DNA from: SVTX01 sp045659745
Lineage (GTDB): Bacteria > Bacillota > Clostridia > Oscillospirales > CAG-272
Reading direction: 5' to 3'
Assembly (NCBI GenBank): GCA_045659745.1
Contig: JAZRCL010000065.1
Coordinates: 1 to 5,846 of the forward strand
DNA length: 5,846 nucleotides
Shown here: in pieces, positions 1 through 5,846 of the stretch
How positions within the stretch are numbered: the first letter of the stretch is position 1
Layout of the letters: every line of letters begins with the position of its first letter
Program-made: the position numbers and the translations under genes
Notes under the pieces: model-generated
The model's database searches: none
The model's input: the letters and a program-made list of their open reading frames with translations, nothing else
What the model was told of the DNA's origin: nothing

Positions 1-1737
1 ATTCCAAGAAATCAGCATCCCCGCCCCGACAGGCTCCGAGAGGATTGGCTCTGTCTTAACGGCGAATGGGATTTTGAAATAGATAACGAACAAACAGGCG
101 TTGAAAAAGAATATTTCAAGAGAGATAGCCTTGACGGCAAAATTATAGTTCCCTTCTGCCCCGAAAGCAAGCTTTCGGGTGTAGAGCACAAGGATTTTAT
201 GAAGTCCGTGTGGTACAGACGGGATATTTCCATCCCCGAGGAATGGGCGGGCAAGTGCGTGCTTTTACATATCGACGCGTGTGACTTTGAGACCACCGTG
301 TACGTAAACGGCGCAAAGGTCGGCACACACAAGGGCGGCTACACGTCCTTTGAATTTGACATAACCAATTATCTTAAAGATAGCGGAAACTATATTACAG
401 TCCACGCCCTCGACGACATTCACTCAGGTCGTCAGGTAGCGGGCAAGCAGTCTCACGAACAGGATTCATTTGGCTGTTTCTACACAAGAACCACGGGCAT
501 CTGGCAGACAGTCTGGCTTGAGGCAGTTGAGTCAGCGCACGTGACGTCATACAAGGTGTTCCCCAATATATCCGCGCCGTCCGTCGCGCTTGACGTCAAG
601 ACCGCAAACGCTCTCGGCGCAAGCCTTTCTGTAAAGGCATATTATGAGGGCAGACTCGTAGGTCAGGCACAGGCGCTGGTCTGCTCAGCATCAACCACGC
701 TGAACATTTCTCTCTCTGAAAAGCATTTGTGGGAATGTGGCTGTGGCAGACTCTACGACCTTGAATTTACACTCCAAGCCAACGGAAAAACAGACGTAAT
801 GAACGGCTATTTCGGTCTTCGCGAGGTATCGCTTTCCAAGGAAAAGGGTATGCAGATAAACGGAAAAACTGTCTTTGGCAGATATATTCTCGACCAAGGT
901 TTCTACCCCGACGGCGTCTGCACCGCGCCCTCCGATGAGGCACTGATATTTGACATTGAGGCGTCTATGGCTTGCGGATTTAACGGAGCAAGACTTCACC
1001 AGAAGGTGTTTGAGCCGAGATTTTTGTACCACGCCGACAGACTCGGCTATATGGTCTGGGCAGAGACGGGCAACTGGCATCTCGACCACACCTATCTTGA
1101 GGCAATATATTGGTTCTTGCCCGAGTGGCTTGAGGAGATGGAGAGAGATTTCTCGCACCCGTCAGTCATCGGCTGGTGTCCCTTCAACGAGACGTGGGAA
1201 ATGAACGGCAGACCTCAGTGCAACGAGCTCCTTGACTATATATACGACATCACAAAGGCGCTTGACAGTACCCGTCCCGTCATAACGGCGAGCGGCTCGT
1301 TCCCGACCGAGCGAAGCGACGTTCACGACGTCCACGACTACGAGCAGAATCCTGAGCTGTTCAAAGAATATTATTCCGAAATAGATAAGGGCATCGTCCG
1401 CGACCAGATATACAGACAGCTCCCCGAACAGCAGCGTTATAATCCCAAGCTCCCCGTGTTCGTAAGCGAATACGGAGGAATAAAGTGGGCAATAGACACC
1501 GAGGACGCAGGCTGGGGCTACGGCAACACGGTAAGCTCCGAGGAGGAATATTTTTCAAGACTCAAGGGTCTTACCGACGTACTGCTTGACAACGGAAATA
1601 TTTTTGCCTTCTGTCTTACACAGCTCACCGACGTCGAGCAGGAGATAAACGGTCTGCTTACTTACGACCGACGTTTCAAATTTGCGCCCGAAAGATTTAA
1701 GGAAATTTTCGGCAGAAAATCTGTTATTGAGGACTGA
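1..1737 (+). CDS. Glycoside hydrolase family 2 protein (beta-galactosidase/beta-glucuronidase-like), 5'-partial
   Basis: The enzyme probably hydrolyses a terminal beta-linked (or equivalent) sugar by the retaining GH2 mechanism. The frame is open from base 1 with no in-frame ATG for 66 codons, so the start lies outside. The first visible residues (IPRNQHPRPDRLREDWLCLN) resemble the usual GH2 N-terminus, so only a few residues are probably missing; 578 are visible. In window numbering, a jelly-roll sugar-binding domain spans about 10-175, an Ig-like sandwich about 178-280 and a TIM barrel about 285-575. The acid/base is E397 (FNETW, codon 1189-1191). The nucleophile is E490 (VSEYGG, codon 1468-1470). 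Their 93-residue spacing fits GH2. Supporting motifs are RLHQKVFEPRF (331-341), ADRLGYMVWAE (345-355) and TQLTDVEQEINGLL (540-553). No signal peptide is visible, so it may be cytoplasmic. Sugar specificity cannot be read from the sequence; the family-level call is firm. Confidence 0.93.
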   Translation: MPRNQHPRPDRLREDWLCLNGEWDFEIDNEQTGVEKEYFKRDSLDGKIIVPFCPESKLSGVEHKDFMKSVWYRRDISIPEEWAGKCVLLHIDACDFETTVYVNGAKVGTHKGGYTSFEFDITNYLKDSGNYITVHALDDIHSGRQVAGKQSHEQDSFGCFYTRTTGIWQTVWLEAVESAHVTSYKVFPNISAPSVALDVKTANALGASLSVKAYYEGRLVGQAQALVCSASTTLNISLSEKHLWECGCGRLYDLEFTLQANGKTDVMNGYFGLREVSLSKEKGMQINGKTVFGRYILDQGFYPDGVCTAPSDEALIFDIEASMACGFNGARLHQKVFEPRFLYHADRLGYMVWAETGNWHLDHTYLEAIYWFLPEWLEEMERDFSHPSVIGWCPFNETWEMNGRPQCNELLDYIYDITKALDSTRPVITASGSFPTERSDVHDVHDYEQNPELFKEYYSEIDKGIVRDQIYRQLPEQQRYNPKLPVFVSEYGGIKWAIDTEDAGWGYGNTVSSEEEYFSRLKGLTDVLLDNGNIFAFCLTQLTDVEQEINGLLTYDRRFKFAPERFKEIFGRKSVIED

Positions 1738-1831
1738 TTTTACGTAAAATAAAACCATTCGCTTGCGCGGCATATATTTGCACCAAGCGGCAAAAAATAA
1801 TAAAAAAACAGACGAAAGTGAGGAAAATATT

Positions 1832-2845
1832 ATGCCAGGACCGGGTGGAGGCTCAAGAGGCGGCGGATTCGGTGGCGGAAGCTTTGGCGGAGGAAGTCGA
1901 GGAGGCGGATTCGGCGGCGGAGGCTATCACGGACATCATCACCATCATTATCATAGACCCTTCTTCTACGGAGGCTGGGGCTGGGGACCGAGATATTACG
2001 GAGGCGGTTGCCTTGGCGGTCTACTTGGAATGATCATGTTCCCTCTCATCATTCTTCTTATAGTCGGCGTTATGTTGTTCGGCTACGTGGGTCAAGTAAT
2101 GACTAACCTCGCCAACGGCGGCGTCATAAGCTACAACGAAGCGACGTTCCAGCAGTATGCAGATAATCAGTACGCGCAGGAATTCGGCTCAAGCGCAAAA
2201 ACCTATGAGGATAACGTGCTCATTGTTTTCCTTACAAACGAGGAGTACGACGGATACTACTGTATCGCATGGGTAGGAAACAACGTAAATTACGGAATAA
2301 ACAAGATGTTCGGTGATCAGACAACTGCTTTTGGCAAAGCTATGATAAGCTCGATAAATTCCGAGTATTATGAATTCTCTCTGTCTGCAAATCTTGCCAT
2401 GGCTATGAATTCTATGACAGATAGCATCACAGGATTAAATCTGGAGTCCTCGTTTATTCACAACCCTGTATCTCAAAGCACAATAACCCCACACGTCACA
2501 AACAAAACGCCTCTTAATATAAACGAGGATACCGTAAACACGGCTCTTGAGGAATTTACCGCTGAGACGGGAATTACTGCAGTCATAGTCGTAGATACTA
2601 TGGAAAACGTATTTGGAAAATATATGCCTGTAAGCGACATTATTTTCCTTGTGATCATGGGTGTCGCTATCATATTTGCGATAGTCCTGATAGTAAAGGC
2701 TGTTAAGAACAGGAAAGACAACAACCAGAACGGCCAGAATAATTACAACGGCGGAAGCTATAATAACGGAAATTACAACAACGGTTATAACAACAATTAT
2801 AACAACAGCTACAATAACGGGAATAACAACAATTACAGGTATTAA
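1832..2845 (+). CDS. Uncharacterised two-pass membrane protein with Gly/His-rich head and Asn/Tyr-rich tail
   Basis: This 337-residue protein has no assigned function. The ATG at 1832 is chosen because AGGA (1821-1824) lies 7 bases upstream; the frame extends back to a TTG at 1763 that lacks a ribosome site. In order: a Gly/Arg/Ser/Phe head (3-31) made of a 14-residue unit repeated twice, a His cluster (33-41, seven His), an aromatic Gly/Trp/Tyr stretch (44-59), a transmembrane helix (about 61-86), a 180-residue folded region, a second helix (about 270-288), basic KAVKNRK (289-295), and a 42-residue tail (296-337) with 22 Asn, 8 Tyr and 6 Gly. The positive-inside rule suggests both low-complexity ends are cytoplasmic and the middle is outside. 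Residues 229-260 (ETGITAVIVVDTMENVFG region) faintly recall TPM/YgcG-type domains, which usually carry a Gly-rich C-terminus. From memory, similar proteins are common in Oscillospiraceae. It starts 94 bases after the GH2 stop with no clear terminator between, so co-transcription is possible. Confidence 0.88.
   Translation: MPGPGGGSRGGGFGGGSFGGGSRGGGFGGGGYHGHHHHHYHRPFFYGGWGWGPRYYGGGCLGGLLGMIMFPLIILLIVGVMLFGYVGQVMTNLANGGVISYNEATFQQYADNQYAQEFGSSAKTYEDNVLIVFLTNEEYDGYYCIAWVGNNVNYGINKMFGDQTTAFGKAMISSINSEYYEFSLSANLAMAMNSMTDSITGLNLESSFIHNPVSQSTITPHVTNKTPLNINEDTVNTALEEFTAETGITAVIVVDTMENVFGKYMPVSDIIFLVIMGVAIIFAIVLIVKAVKNRKDNNQNGQNNYNGGSYNNGNYNNGYNNNYNNSYNNGNNNNYRY
1847..1930 (+). repeat. Two tandem 42-bp coding repeats (14-residue Gly-rich unit)
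   Basis: Two adjacent 42-base units (1847-1888 and 1889-1930) encode residues 6-19 and 20-33 of the membrane protein. Each begins GGSRGGGFGGG; the ends differ (SFG versus GYH). The DNA copies differ mainly at third codon positions, so the duplication is not very recent or has been kept at protein level. The rest of the Gly-rich head is also built of GGN codons. Confidence 0.8.
2717..2842 (+). repeat. Asn/Tyr/Gly low-complexity coding repeat (YNNG/YNNN/YNNS units)
   Basis: This stretch encodes the last 42 residues of the membrane protein. From about residue 305 it consists of short units such as YNNG, YNNN and YNNS, written almost wholly with AAC/AAT, TAC/TAT and GGN codons. Codon choice varies between units, so this is repeated protein pattern rather than an exact DNA repeat. 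The composition resembles prion-like low-complexity domains. It follows directly after a transmembrane helix and a basic stop-transfer segment. Confidence 0.75.
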
Positions 2846-2853
2846 ATTTTATC

Positions 2854-2897
2854 AAAAAAACACCGACGACCGCATGTTTGCGGCCGTCGGATTTTTT
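2854..2897. terminator. Bidirectional intrinsic terminator between convergent genes
   Basis: The left arm CCGACG-A-CCGCA (2863-2874) pairs with the right arm TGCGG-C-CGTCGG (2879-2890). This gives 11 base pairs around one A/C mismatch, closed by a four-base loop (2875-2878). A T-run follows on the + strand (2892-2897) and seven A's precede (2854-2860), which become a U-run in the opposite transcript. It lies in the 69-base gap between the stop at 2845 and the opposing stop at 2915, so it fits as terminator for both genes. Confidence 0.9.
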
Positions 2898-2914
2898 ATT
2901 GAATCGGTTAAATC

Positions 2915-4285
2915 TTATTTCTTTTTGCGGAACACTATTCCCGCCCCCGCAATCGCAAGAATCAGCGCAAGCATACTTGACGCTGTGGATAATTTACATC
3001 CTAACAAACTTACCCCGTCCATCTGCGGAATCGAAGATCCTCCCTGCGAGGGCTTTTGTGATGAATCACTCTCTGCTTTTTGCGTATTATTTTCATTTGG
3101 ATCTTGTGCGGGGGCCTCCTCAGTGACGCTCTCGCTTGGCACCTCGACCTCGGGATTTTTCTCAAAATCGGGGATGTTGGTGTCGTTTGGAGCGTCGGCA
3201 TCCTCCCTTTGAGATCCAAAGCTTCCCGTAAAAGTAAGGTGTATCTCCCTGTCAAGATTGGAAAGTCTATACGAATAGCCGCCAACTCCGCTGAGCAATT
3301 TATACACCTCACCCGCATTATCAGTCAACCACTGACCGGGATTTTCGCCGGTATATTTGAATACGACGGAAGCTTCGGTAGATGTCACTGTATTAAACAT
3401 ATCCGCAAGGGTCTGCGCGTCGTCATTATCGTCGAGTGTTGCGCTATTTTTATCAAAATATCCGTACACGTTATGATTGCATTCAGGAAGCTTGTAAACT
3501 GACGAGTTTTCAAAATGCGTTTCTCTTATCTCCTCAAGGCTGTTGTTGAAGTACATTCTATAAAGCTGATCACCTTGATCGTCCCACGTGACGTCGGTAT
3601 AAACACAAACGCTATCCTCTATCATTACCATATTCCACGCGTGAGCCTCGGGAATTCCCGTGTTAGGCTCATAGGACTGTCCGCTTATTTTCCACGAGCA
3701 TATTCCCACTCTCTGAAGAAGAAGCTGATATGCAGACGCGTATCCCGCGCAAACCGCTTTACCCGAAACCAACGCGCCGTAGGCTGTCTGATGCAAGCCC
3801 TCTTGCACGTATTCAACGTGACTTGCCACAACGTCGTGCAGATACAGAGCCTTTTCGTAATTATCTCCGTTGGGAACAGTCTCAATAATACTGCTCACAA
3901 CACTTTCAAGCTGAGCTCTCATTCGTGGTATATCGCTCGGCTCGACGTTATAGTTCGGCGTAAGTGATACCACGGTGCCGTCGGGATAAGACGAATAGCC
4001 ATATCCGCCGTTTATCCAAAAGCATTCGGGGTGATCGCTCAAAAATAGCTCCATTGCAAGCGAAATCTCGTCTGCCGTAACTTTTCTGTCTTGGTCAAAA
4101 AATATCTCTGTCTTTGGAGAGGAGCAAAGCAGGTCCTCGGCAAGCTTATCATAAACATACGCGATGTTTGAGTCTATGGTGTCTCTCGCGTAATAAACGT
4201 CCTGCTGCGCCGACGTGGTAATCGCAAACACAGTCATAACAAGAATAACTACTGCCGCAAAGAACAACATCTTGGATTTTTTCAT
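2915..4285 (-). CDS. Secreted, membrane-anchored transglutaminase-like superfamily protein
   Basis: A 456-residue extracytoplasmic protein with a transglutaminase-like (papain-fold) core. A signal peptide (about 1-27: KKSK, a hydrophobic core, TSA then QQ) is followed by an N-terminal region (28-140). The core (about 142-240) carries Cys179 (GKAVCAGYA), His215 (EAHAWN) and Asp231 (TDVTWDD), so the triad looks intact. A C-terminal region (271-355) has no family I recognise. An acidic, Pro/Ser/Glu-rich linker (360-418), a hydrophobic segment (about 434-452) and terminal RKKK follow, implying a membrane anchor or atypical sorting signal. Bacterial members of this superfamily may be peptidases, amidases or cross-linking enzymes; which applies here cannot be told. 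The start is supported by AAGGAG (4295-4300, complement) 9 bases before the ATG and by a consensus promoter. It converges on the preceding gene and diverges from PFOR, so it is probably monocistronic. Confidence 0.9.
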   Translation of the reverse strand: MKKSKMLFFAAVVILVMTVFAITTSAQQDVYYARDTIDSNIAYVYDKLAEDLLCSSPKTEIFFDQDRKVTADEISLAMELFLSDHPECFWINGGYGYSSYPDGTVVSLTPNYNVEPSDIPRMRAQLESVVSSIIETVPNGDNYEKALYLHDVVASHVEYVQEGLHQTAYGALVSGKAVCAGYASAYQLLLQRVGICSWKISGQSYEPNTGIPEAHAWNMVMIEDSVCVYTDVTWDDQGDQLYRMYFNNSLEEIRETHFENSSVYKLPECNHNVYGYFDKNSATLDDNDDAQTLADMFNTVTSTEASVVFKYTGENPGQWLTDNAGEVYKLLSGVGGYSYRLSNLDREIHLTFTGSFGSQREDADAPNDTNIPDFEKNPEVEVPSESVTEEAPAQDPNENNTQKAESDSSQKPSQGGSSIPQMDGVSLLGCKLSTASSMLALILAIAGAGIVFRKKK

Positions 4286-4318
4286 ATTCTTTCACTCCTT
4301 CATTTTGTTTTCACTCTA

Positions 4319-4347
4319 ATTATAACATTTTCAGGTAAAAAAATCAA
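4319..4347 (-). promoter_or_regulatory. Sigma-A-type promoter of the transglutaminase-like gene
   Basis: Read on the - strand, a -35 of TTGATT (4342-4347) stands 17 bases before a perfect -10 TATAAT (4319-4324). A TG one base ahead of the -10 makes it an extended -10. Transcription should begin near 4312, leaving a short leader of about 27 bases that contains the AAGGAG ribosome site. Confidence 0.82.
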
Positions 4348-4512
4348 TAAGGTATGCCATAGATTTTTGTTTGCCCGTATTTTTTGCAAGGATACGCAGG
4401 TAAAAGTTCCAAAATCCGTCGGCGCTTGGAGTCATTGACTGTTTTTCAAGAAATTTTTTATTGAAATTGTGAAAAAATTGGCACAAAACAAGGTGTTTTT
4501 TGAAAAAATCCC
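4348..4512. other. AT-rich divergent intergenic segment, no gene seen
   Basis: Between the two divergent promoters there are 165 bases without a credible gene. It is AT-rich, with A and T tracts that increase toward the PFOR promoter, including TTTTTT-G-AAAAAA (4496-4508) just upstream of that promoter's -35; this could act as an UP-type element. It also holds two inverted repeats: TTTCAA/TTGAAA (4444-4449 and 4461-4466), and the TTGTG/CACAA pair annotated separately. The part at 4350-4430 shows nothing I can name. Confidence 0.6.
4467..4486. promoter_or_regulatory. Possible operator: TTGTG-N10-CACAA inverted repeat (Rex-like)
   Basis: The arms TTGTG (4467-4471) and CACAA (4482-4486) form a 20-base inverted repeat 26 bases upstream of the PFOR -35 element. 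The left half TTGTGAA matches the Rex (NADH-sensing repressor) half-site consensus as I know it. The right half, GGCACAA, matches TTCACAA at five of seven positions. The centre is two bases longer than the usual Rex site. Rex control of PFOR would make metabolic sense, but the spacing and AT-rich background keep this tentative. Confidence 0.3.
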
Positions 4513-4541
4513 TTTACAATTCTCTGTTTTTATGTTATGAT
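4513..4541 (+). promoter_or_regulatory. Sigma-A-type promoter of the PFOR gene
   Basis: A -35 TTTACA (4513-4518), a 17-base spacer and a -10 TATGAT (4536-4541) make a near-consensus promoter. The TG at 4533-4534 adds an extended -10. The A/T tracts directly upstream fit a strong promoter. Transcription should start near 4548, giving a leader of about 90 bases before the ATG at 4639. Confidence 0.8.
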
Positions 4542-4561
4542 TATTATGTATGATTATGCTC

Positions 4562-4579
4562 GGACAGTAGGGTCTGTCC
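4562..4579 (+). promoter_or_regulatory. Leader hairpin upstream of PFOR
   Basis: GGACAG (4562-4567) and CTGTCC (4574-4579) form a perfect 6-bp stem with a six-base loop, TAGGGT. It would lie about 15 bases from the predicted 5' end of the PFOR transcript. No T-run follows, so it is not an intrinsic terminator. It could protect the mRNA 5' end, or in DNA form be a repressor site. No known riboswitch is recognised in this leader. Confidence 0.5.
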
Positions 4580-4638
4580 ACGGCATATCTGCAATTATCG
4601 GTTAAAATATTTTTTATAAATTTAGGAGGACAAAACCA

Positions 4639-5846
4639 ATGGCTATCCAAAGAAAAAAGCTTTCTATGGACGGTAACCAGGCTGCCGCTCACGCGAGCTA
4701 CGCTTTTACCGAAGTAGCAGGCATCTACCCGATCACTCCCTCCAGCCCTATGGCTGACTTTACTGACCAGTGGTCAGCAGCAGGACAGAAGAACGTGTTC
4801 GGAACCACCGTTAACGTGATCGAGATGGAATCCGAGGCAGGTGCTGCAGGTACCGTTCACGGCTCTCTCGCATCCGGCGCTCTCACAACCACCTACACAG
4901 CGTCTCAGGGACTTCTTCTTATGATCCCCAACATGTACAAGATCGCAGGTGAGCTTCTCCCCGGCGTATTCCATGTTTCGGCTCGTGCAGTTGCATCCCA
5001 CGCTCTTAACATTTTCGGAGACCACTCCGATATTTATGCTTGCCGTCAGACAGGCTTTGCTATGCTCGCAGAGACCAACCCCCAGGAGGTTATGGACCTT
5101 GCAGCAGTAGCTCACCTTTCCGCTATCAAGGGCCGCGTTCCCTTCCTTAGCTTCTTCGACGGCTTCCGTACCTCTCATGAGATCCAGAAGATCGAGGTAT
5201 GGGACTATGCAGACCTTGAGGAAATGCTTGACAAGGATGCAGTTGCTGCATTCCGCGCTCACTCCCTCAACCCCAACACTCCCGCTCTCCGCGGCACCGC
5301 TCAGAACGGTGACATATTCTTCCAGAACAGAGAGGCTTGTAATAAGTATTACAACGCTCTTCCCGCTGTTGTTGAGGAATATATGAACAAGGTAAACGAG
5401 AAGATCGGTACTAACTACCAGCTCTTCAACTACTACGGCGCTCCCGACGCAGAGAGAGTTATCATCGCTATGGGCTCTATTTGCGACGTTATCGAGGAAG
5501 TTATCGACTACATGAACGCTGCAGGCGAAAAGGTTGGTCTCGTTAAGGTTCGTCTTTATAGACCCTTCTGCGCAGAAAAGCTCGCAGCAGCTATTCCTGC
5601 AACCGCAAAGAAGGTAGCAGTTCTTGACAGAACCAAGGAGCCCGGCTCTCTTGGTGAGCCTCTCTACCTTGACGTTGTGACATCTCTCTCCAGAGTTGGC
5701 AGAACAGACATTCAGGTAGTTGGCGGCCGTTACGGTCTCGGATCCAAGGATACTCCTCCTTCTTCCGTATTCGCAGTATACGACAACCTCGCAAAGGATG
5801 CTCCTAAGGGCAACTTCACAATAGGTATCGTTGATGACGTTACAGG
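4639..5846 (+). CDS. nifJ: Pyruvate:ferredoxin (flavodoxin) oxidoreductase, N-terminal third, 3'-partial
   Basis: PFOR oxidatively decarboxylates pyruvate with CoA to acetyl-CoA and CO2, passing electrons to ferredoxin or flavodoxin in the cytoplasm. It is the main pyruvate-consuming step of clostridial fermentation. The 402 visible residues match the start of the single-chain enzyme, normally about 1,170-1,190 residues. Domain I holds YPITPSSPMA (30-39), VIEMESEAGA (60-69), YTASQGLLLMIPNMYKIAGE (86-105) and ARAVASHALNIFGDHSD (115-131). T33, E66 and R116 correspond, with an offset of two, to the pyruvate-site residues T31, E64 and R114 of the Desulfovibrio africanus enzyme. Domain II begins near 260 with YYGAPDAERVIIAMGS (265-280), then LDRTKEPGS (329-337) and YGLGSKD (365-371). 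AGGAGG (4624-4629) lies 9 bases before the ATG. Codon use is strongly biased (AAG, GAG, CTC/CTT, GTT), as expected of a highly expressed gene. The Fe-S and TPP domains lie beyond the window. Confidence 0.96.
   Translation, partial: MAIQRKKLSMDGNQAAAHASYAFTEVAGIYPITPSSPMADFTDQWSAAGQKNVFGTTVNVIEMESEAGAAGTVHGSLASGALTTTYTASQGLLLMIPNMYKIAGELLPGVFHVSARAVASHALNIFGDHSDIYACRQTGFAMLAETNPQEVMDLAAVAHLSAIKGRVPFLSFFDGFRTSHEIQKIEVWDYADLEEMLDKDAVAAFRAHSLNPNTPALRGTAQNGDIFFQNREACNKYYNALPAVVEEYMNKVNEKIGTNYQLFNYYGAPDAERVIIAMGSICDVIEEVIDYMNAAGEKVGLVKVRLYRPFCAEKLAAAIPATAKKVAVLDRTKEPGSLGEPLYLDVVTSLSRVGRTDIQVVGGRYGLGSKDTPPSSVFAVYDNLAKDAPKGNFTIGIVDDVT

Noticed and set aside
691..1158. 155-codon open frame on the - strand inside the GH2 gene
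   Set aside because: It is antisense to the conserved GH2 sandwich and barrel, has no ribosome site and no recognisable protein pattern; it is a shadow of the real gene.
1760..1789. CGCTTG/CAAGCG inverted repeat after the GH2 gene as a terminator
   Set aside because: Only six pairs with an 18-base loop, and followed by an A-run instead of a T-run on the + strand; too weak to call.
1763..1831. Upstream TTG start that would add 23 residues to the low-complexity membrane protein
   Set aside because: No ribosome site precedes it, while the ATG at 1832 has AGGA at the correct distance and begins the characteristic MPGPGGGS sequence.
1925..1955. His-rich cluster as a metal-sensing or engineered His tag
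   Set aside because: It is interrupted by Gly and Tyr and embedded in a natural Gly-rich head; a metal role is possible but nothing else in the sequence supports it, and nothing suggests an engineered origin.
3515..3967. 150-codon + strand open frame opposite the transglutaminase-like gene (and a 140-codon one at 3080-3502)
   Set aside because: Both lie antisense to the catalytic core or linker of a well-supported gene, with no ribosome binding site and implausible protein composition.
4435..4464. TTGACT as a -35 of a second PFOR promoter
   Set aside because: At 17-18 bases the downstream hexamers are TTATTG and TATTGA, poor -10 elements, and a much better promoter lies at 4513-4541.
4432..4692. 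86-codon - strand open frame spanning the PFOR promoter and start
   Set aside because: It overlaps the promoter, leader and first codons of PFOR, and has no supported start or family.
4774..5262. 162-codon - strand open frame inside PFOR
   Set aside because: It mirrors highly conserved PFOR domain I; its Cys-rich look comes from reading abundant GCA/GCT codons on the reverse strand.

Overview
The window reads like chromosomal DNA of an anaerobic, low-to-mid GC Gram-positive bacterium of the Clostridia, most likely a gut Oscillospiraceae/Ruminococcus-type organism. This is inferred from the single-chain pyruvate:ferredoxin oxidoreductase, strong AGGAGG-type ribosome binding sites, consensus sigma-A promoters with TGn extensions, and a Gly-rich/His-rich membrane protein of a type I associate with this group. 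No mobile element, CRISPR array, tRNA or rRNA is visible. The species cannot be named from the sequence alone.

Layout: (1) 1-1737, + strand, a glycoside hydrolase family 2 enzyme lacking only its extreme N-terminus, with both catalytic glutamates in place. (2) 1832-2845, + strand, an uncharacterised two-pass membrane protein with a Gly/Arg/Phe and His-rich head and an Asn/Tyr/Gly-rich tail. (3) 2863-2897, a strong hairpin with an A-run on one side and a T-run on the other, serving as a shared terminator for convergent genes. (4) 2915-4285, - strand, a secreted, membrane-anchored transglutaminase-like protein with an intact Cys-His-Asp triad. (5) 4286-4638, a divergent control region with one good promoter for each flanking gene, an Rex-like inverted repeat and a leader hairpin. 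(6) 4639-5846, + strand, the first third of pyruvate:ferredoxin (flavodoxin) oxidoreductase, running off the window.

Functionally the genes look like neighbours rather than one pathway. The GH2 enzyme would release sugars, and PFOR would turn the pyruvate from their fermentation into acetyl-CoA and reduced ferredoxin. The transglutaminase-like protein and the low-complexity membrane protein both belong to the cell envelope, but nothing in the sequence ties them to each other or to the enzymes. I see no convincing new multi-gene system. The least explained items are the membrane protein with two different low-complexity segments, and the regulatory DNA upstream of PFOR.
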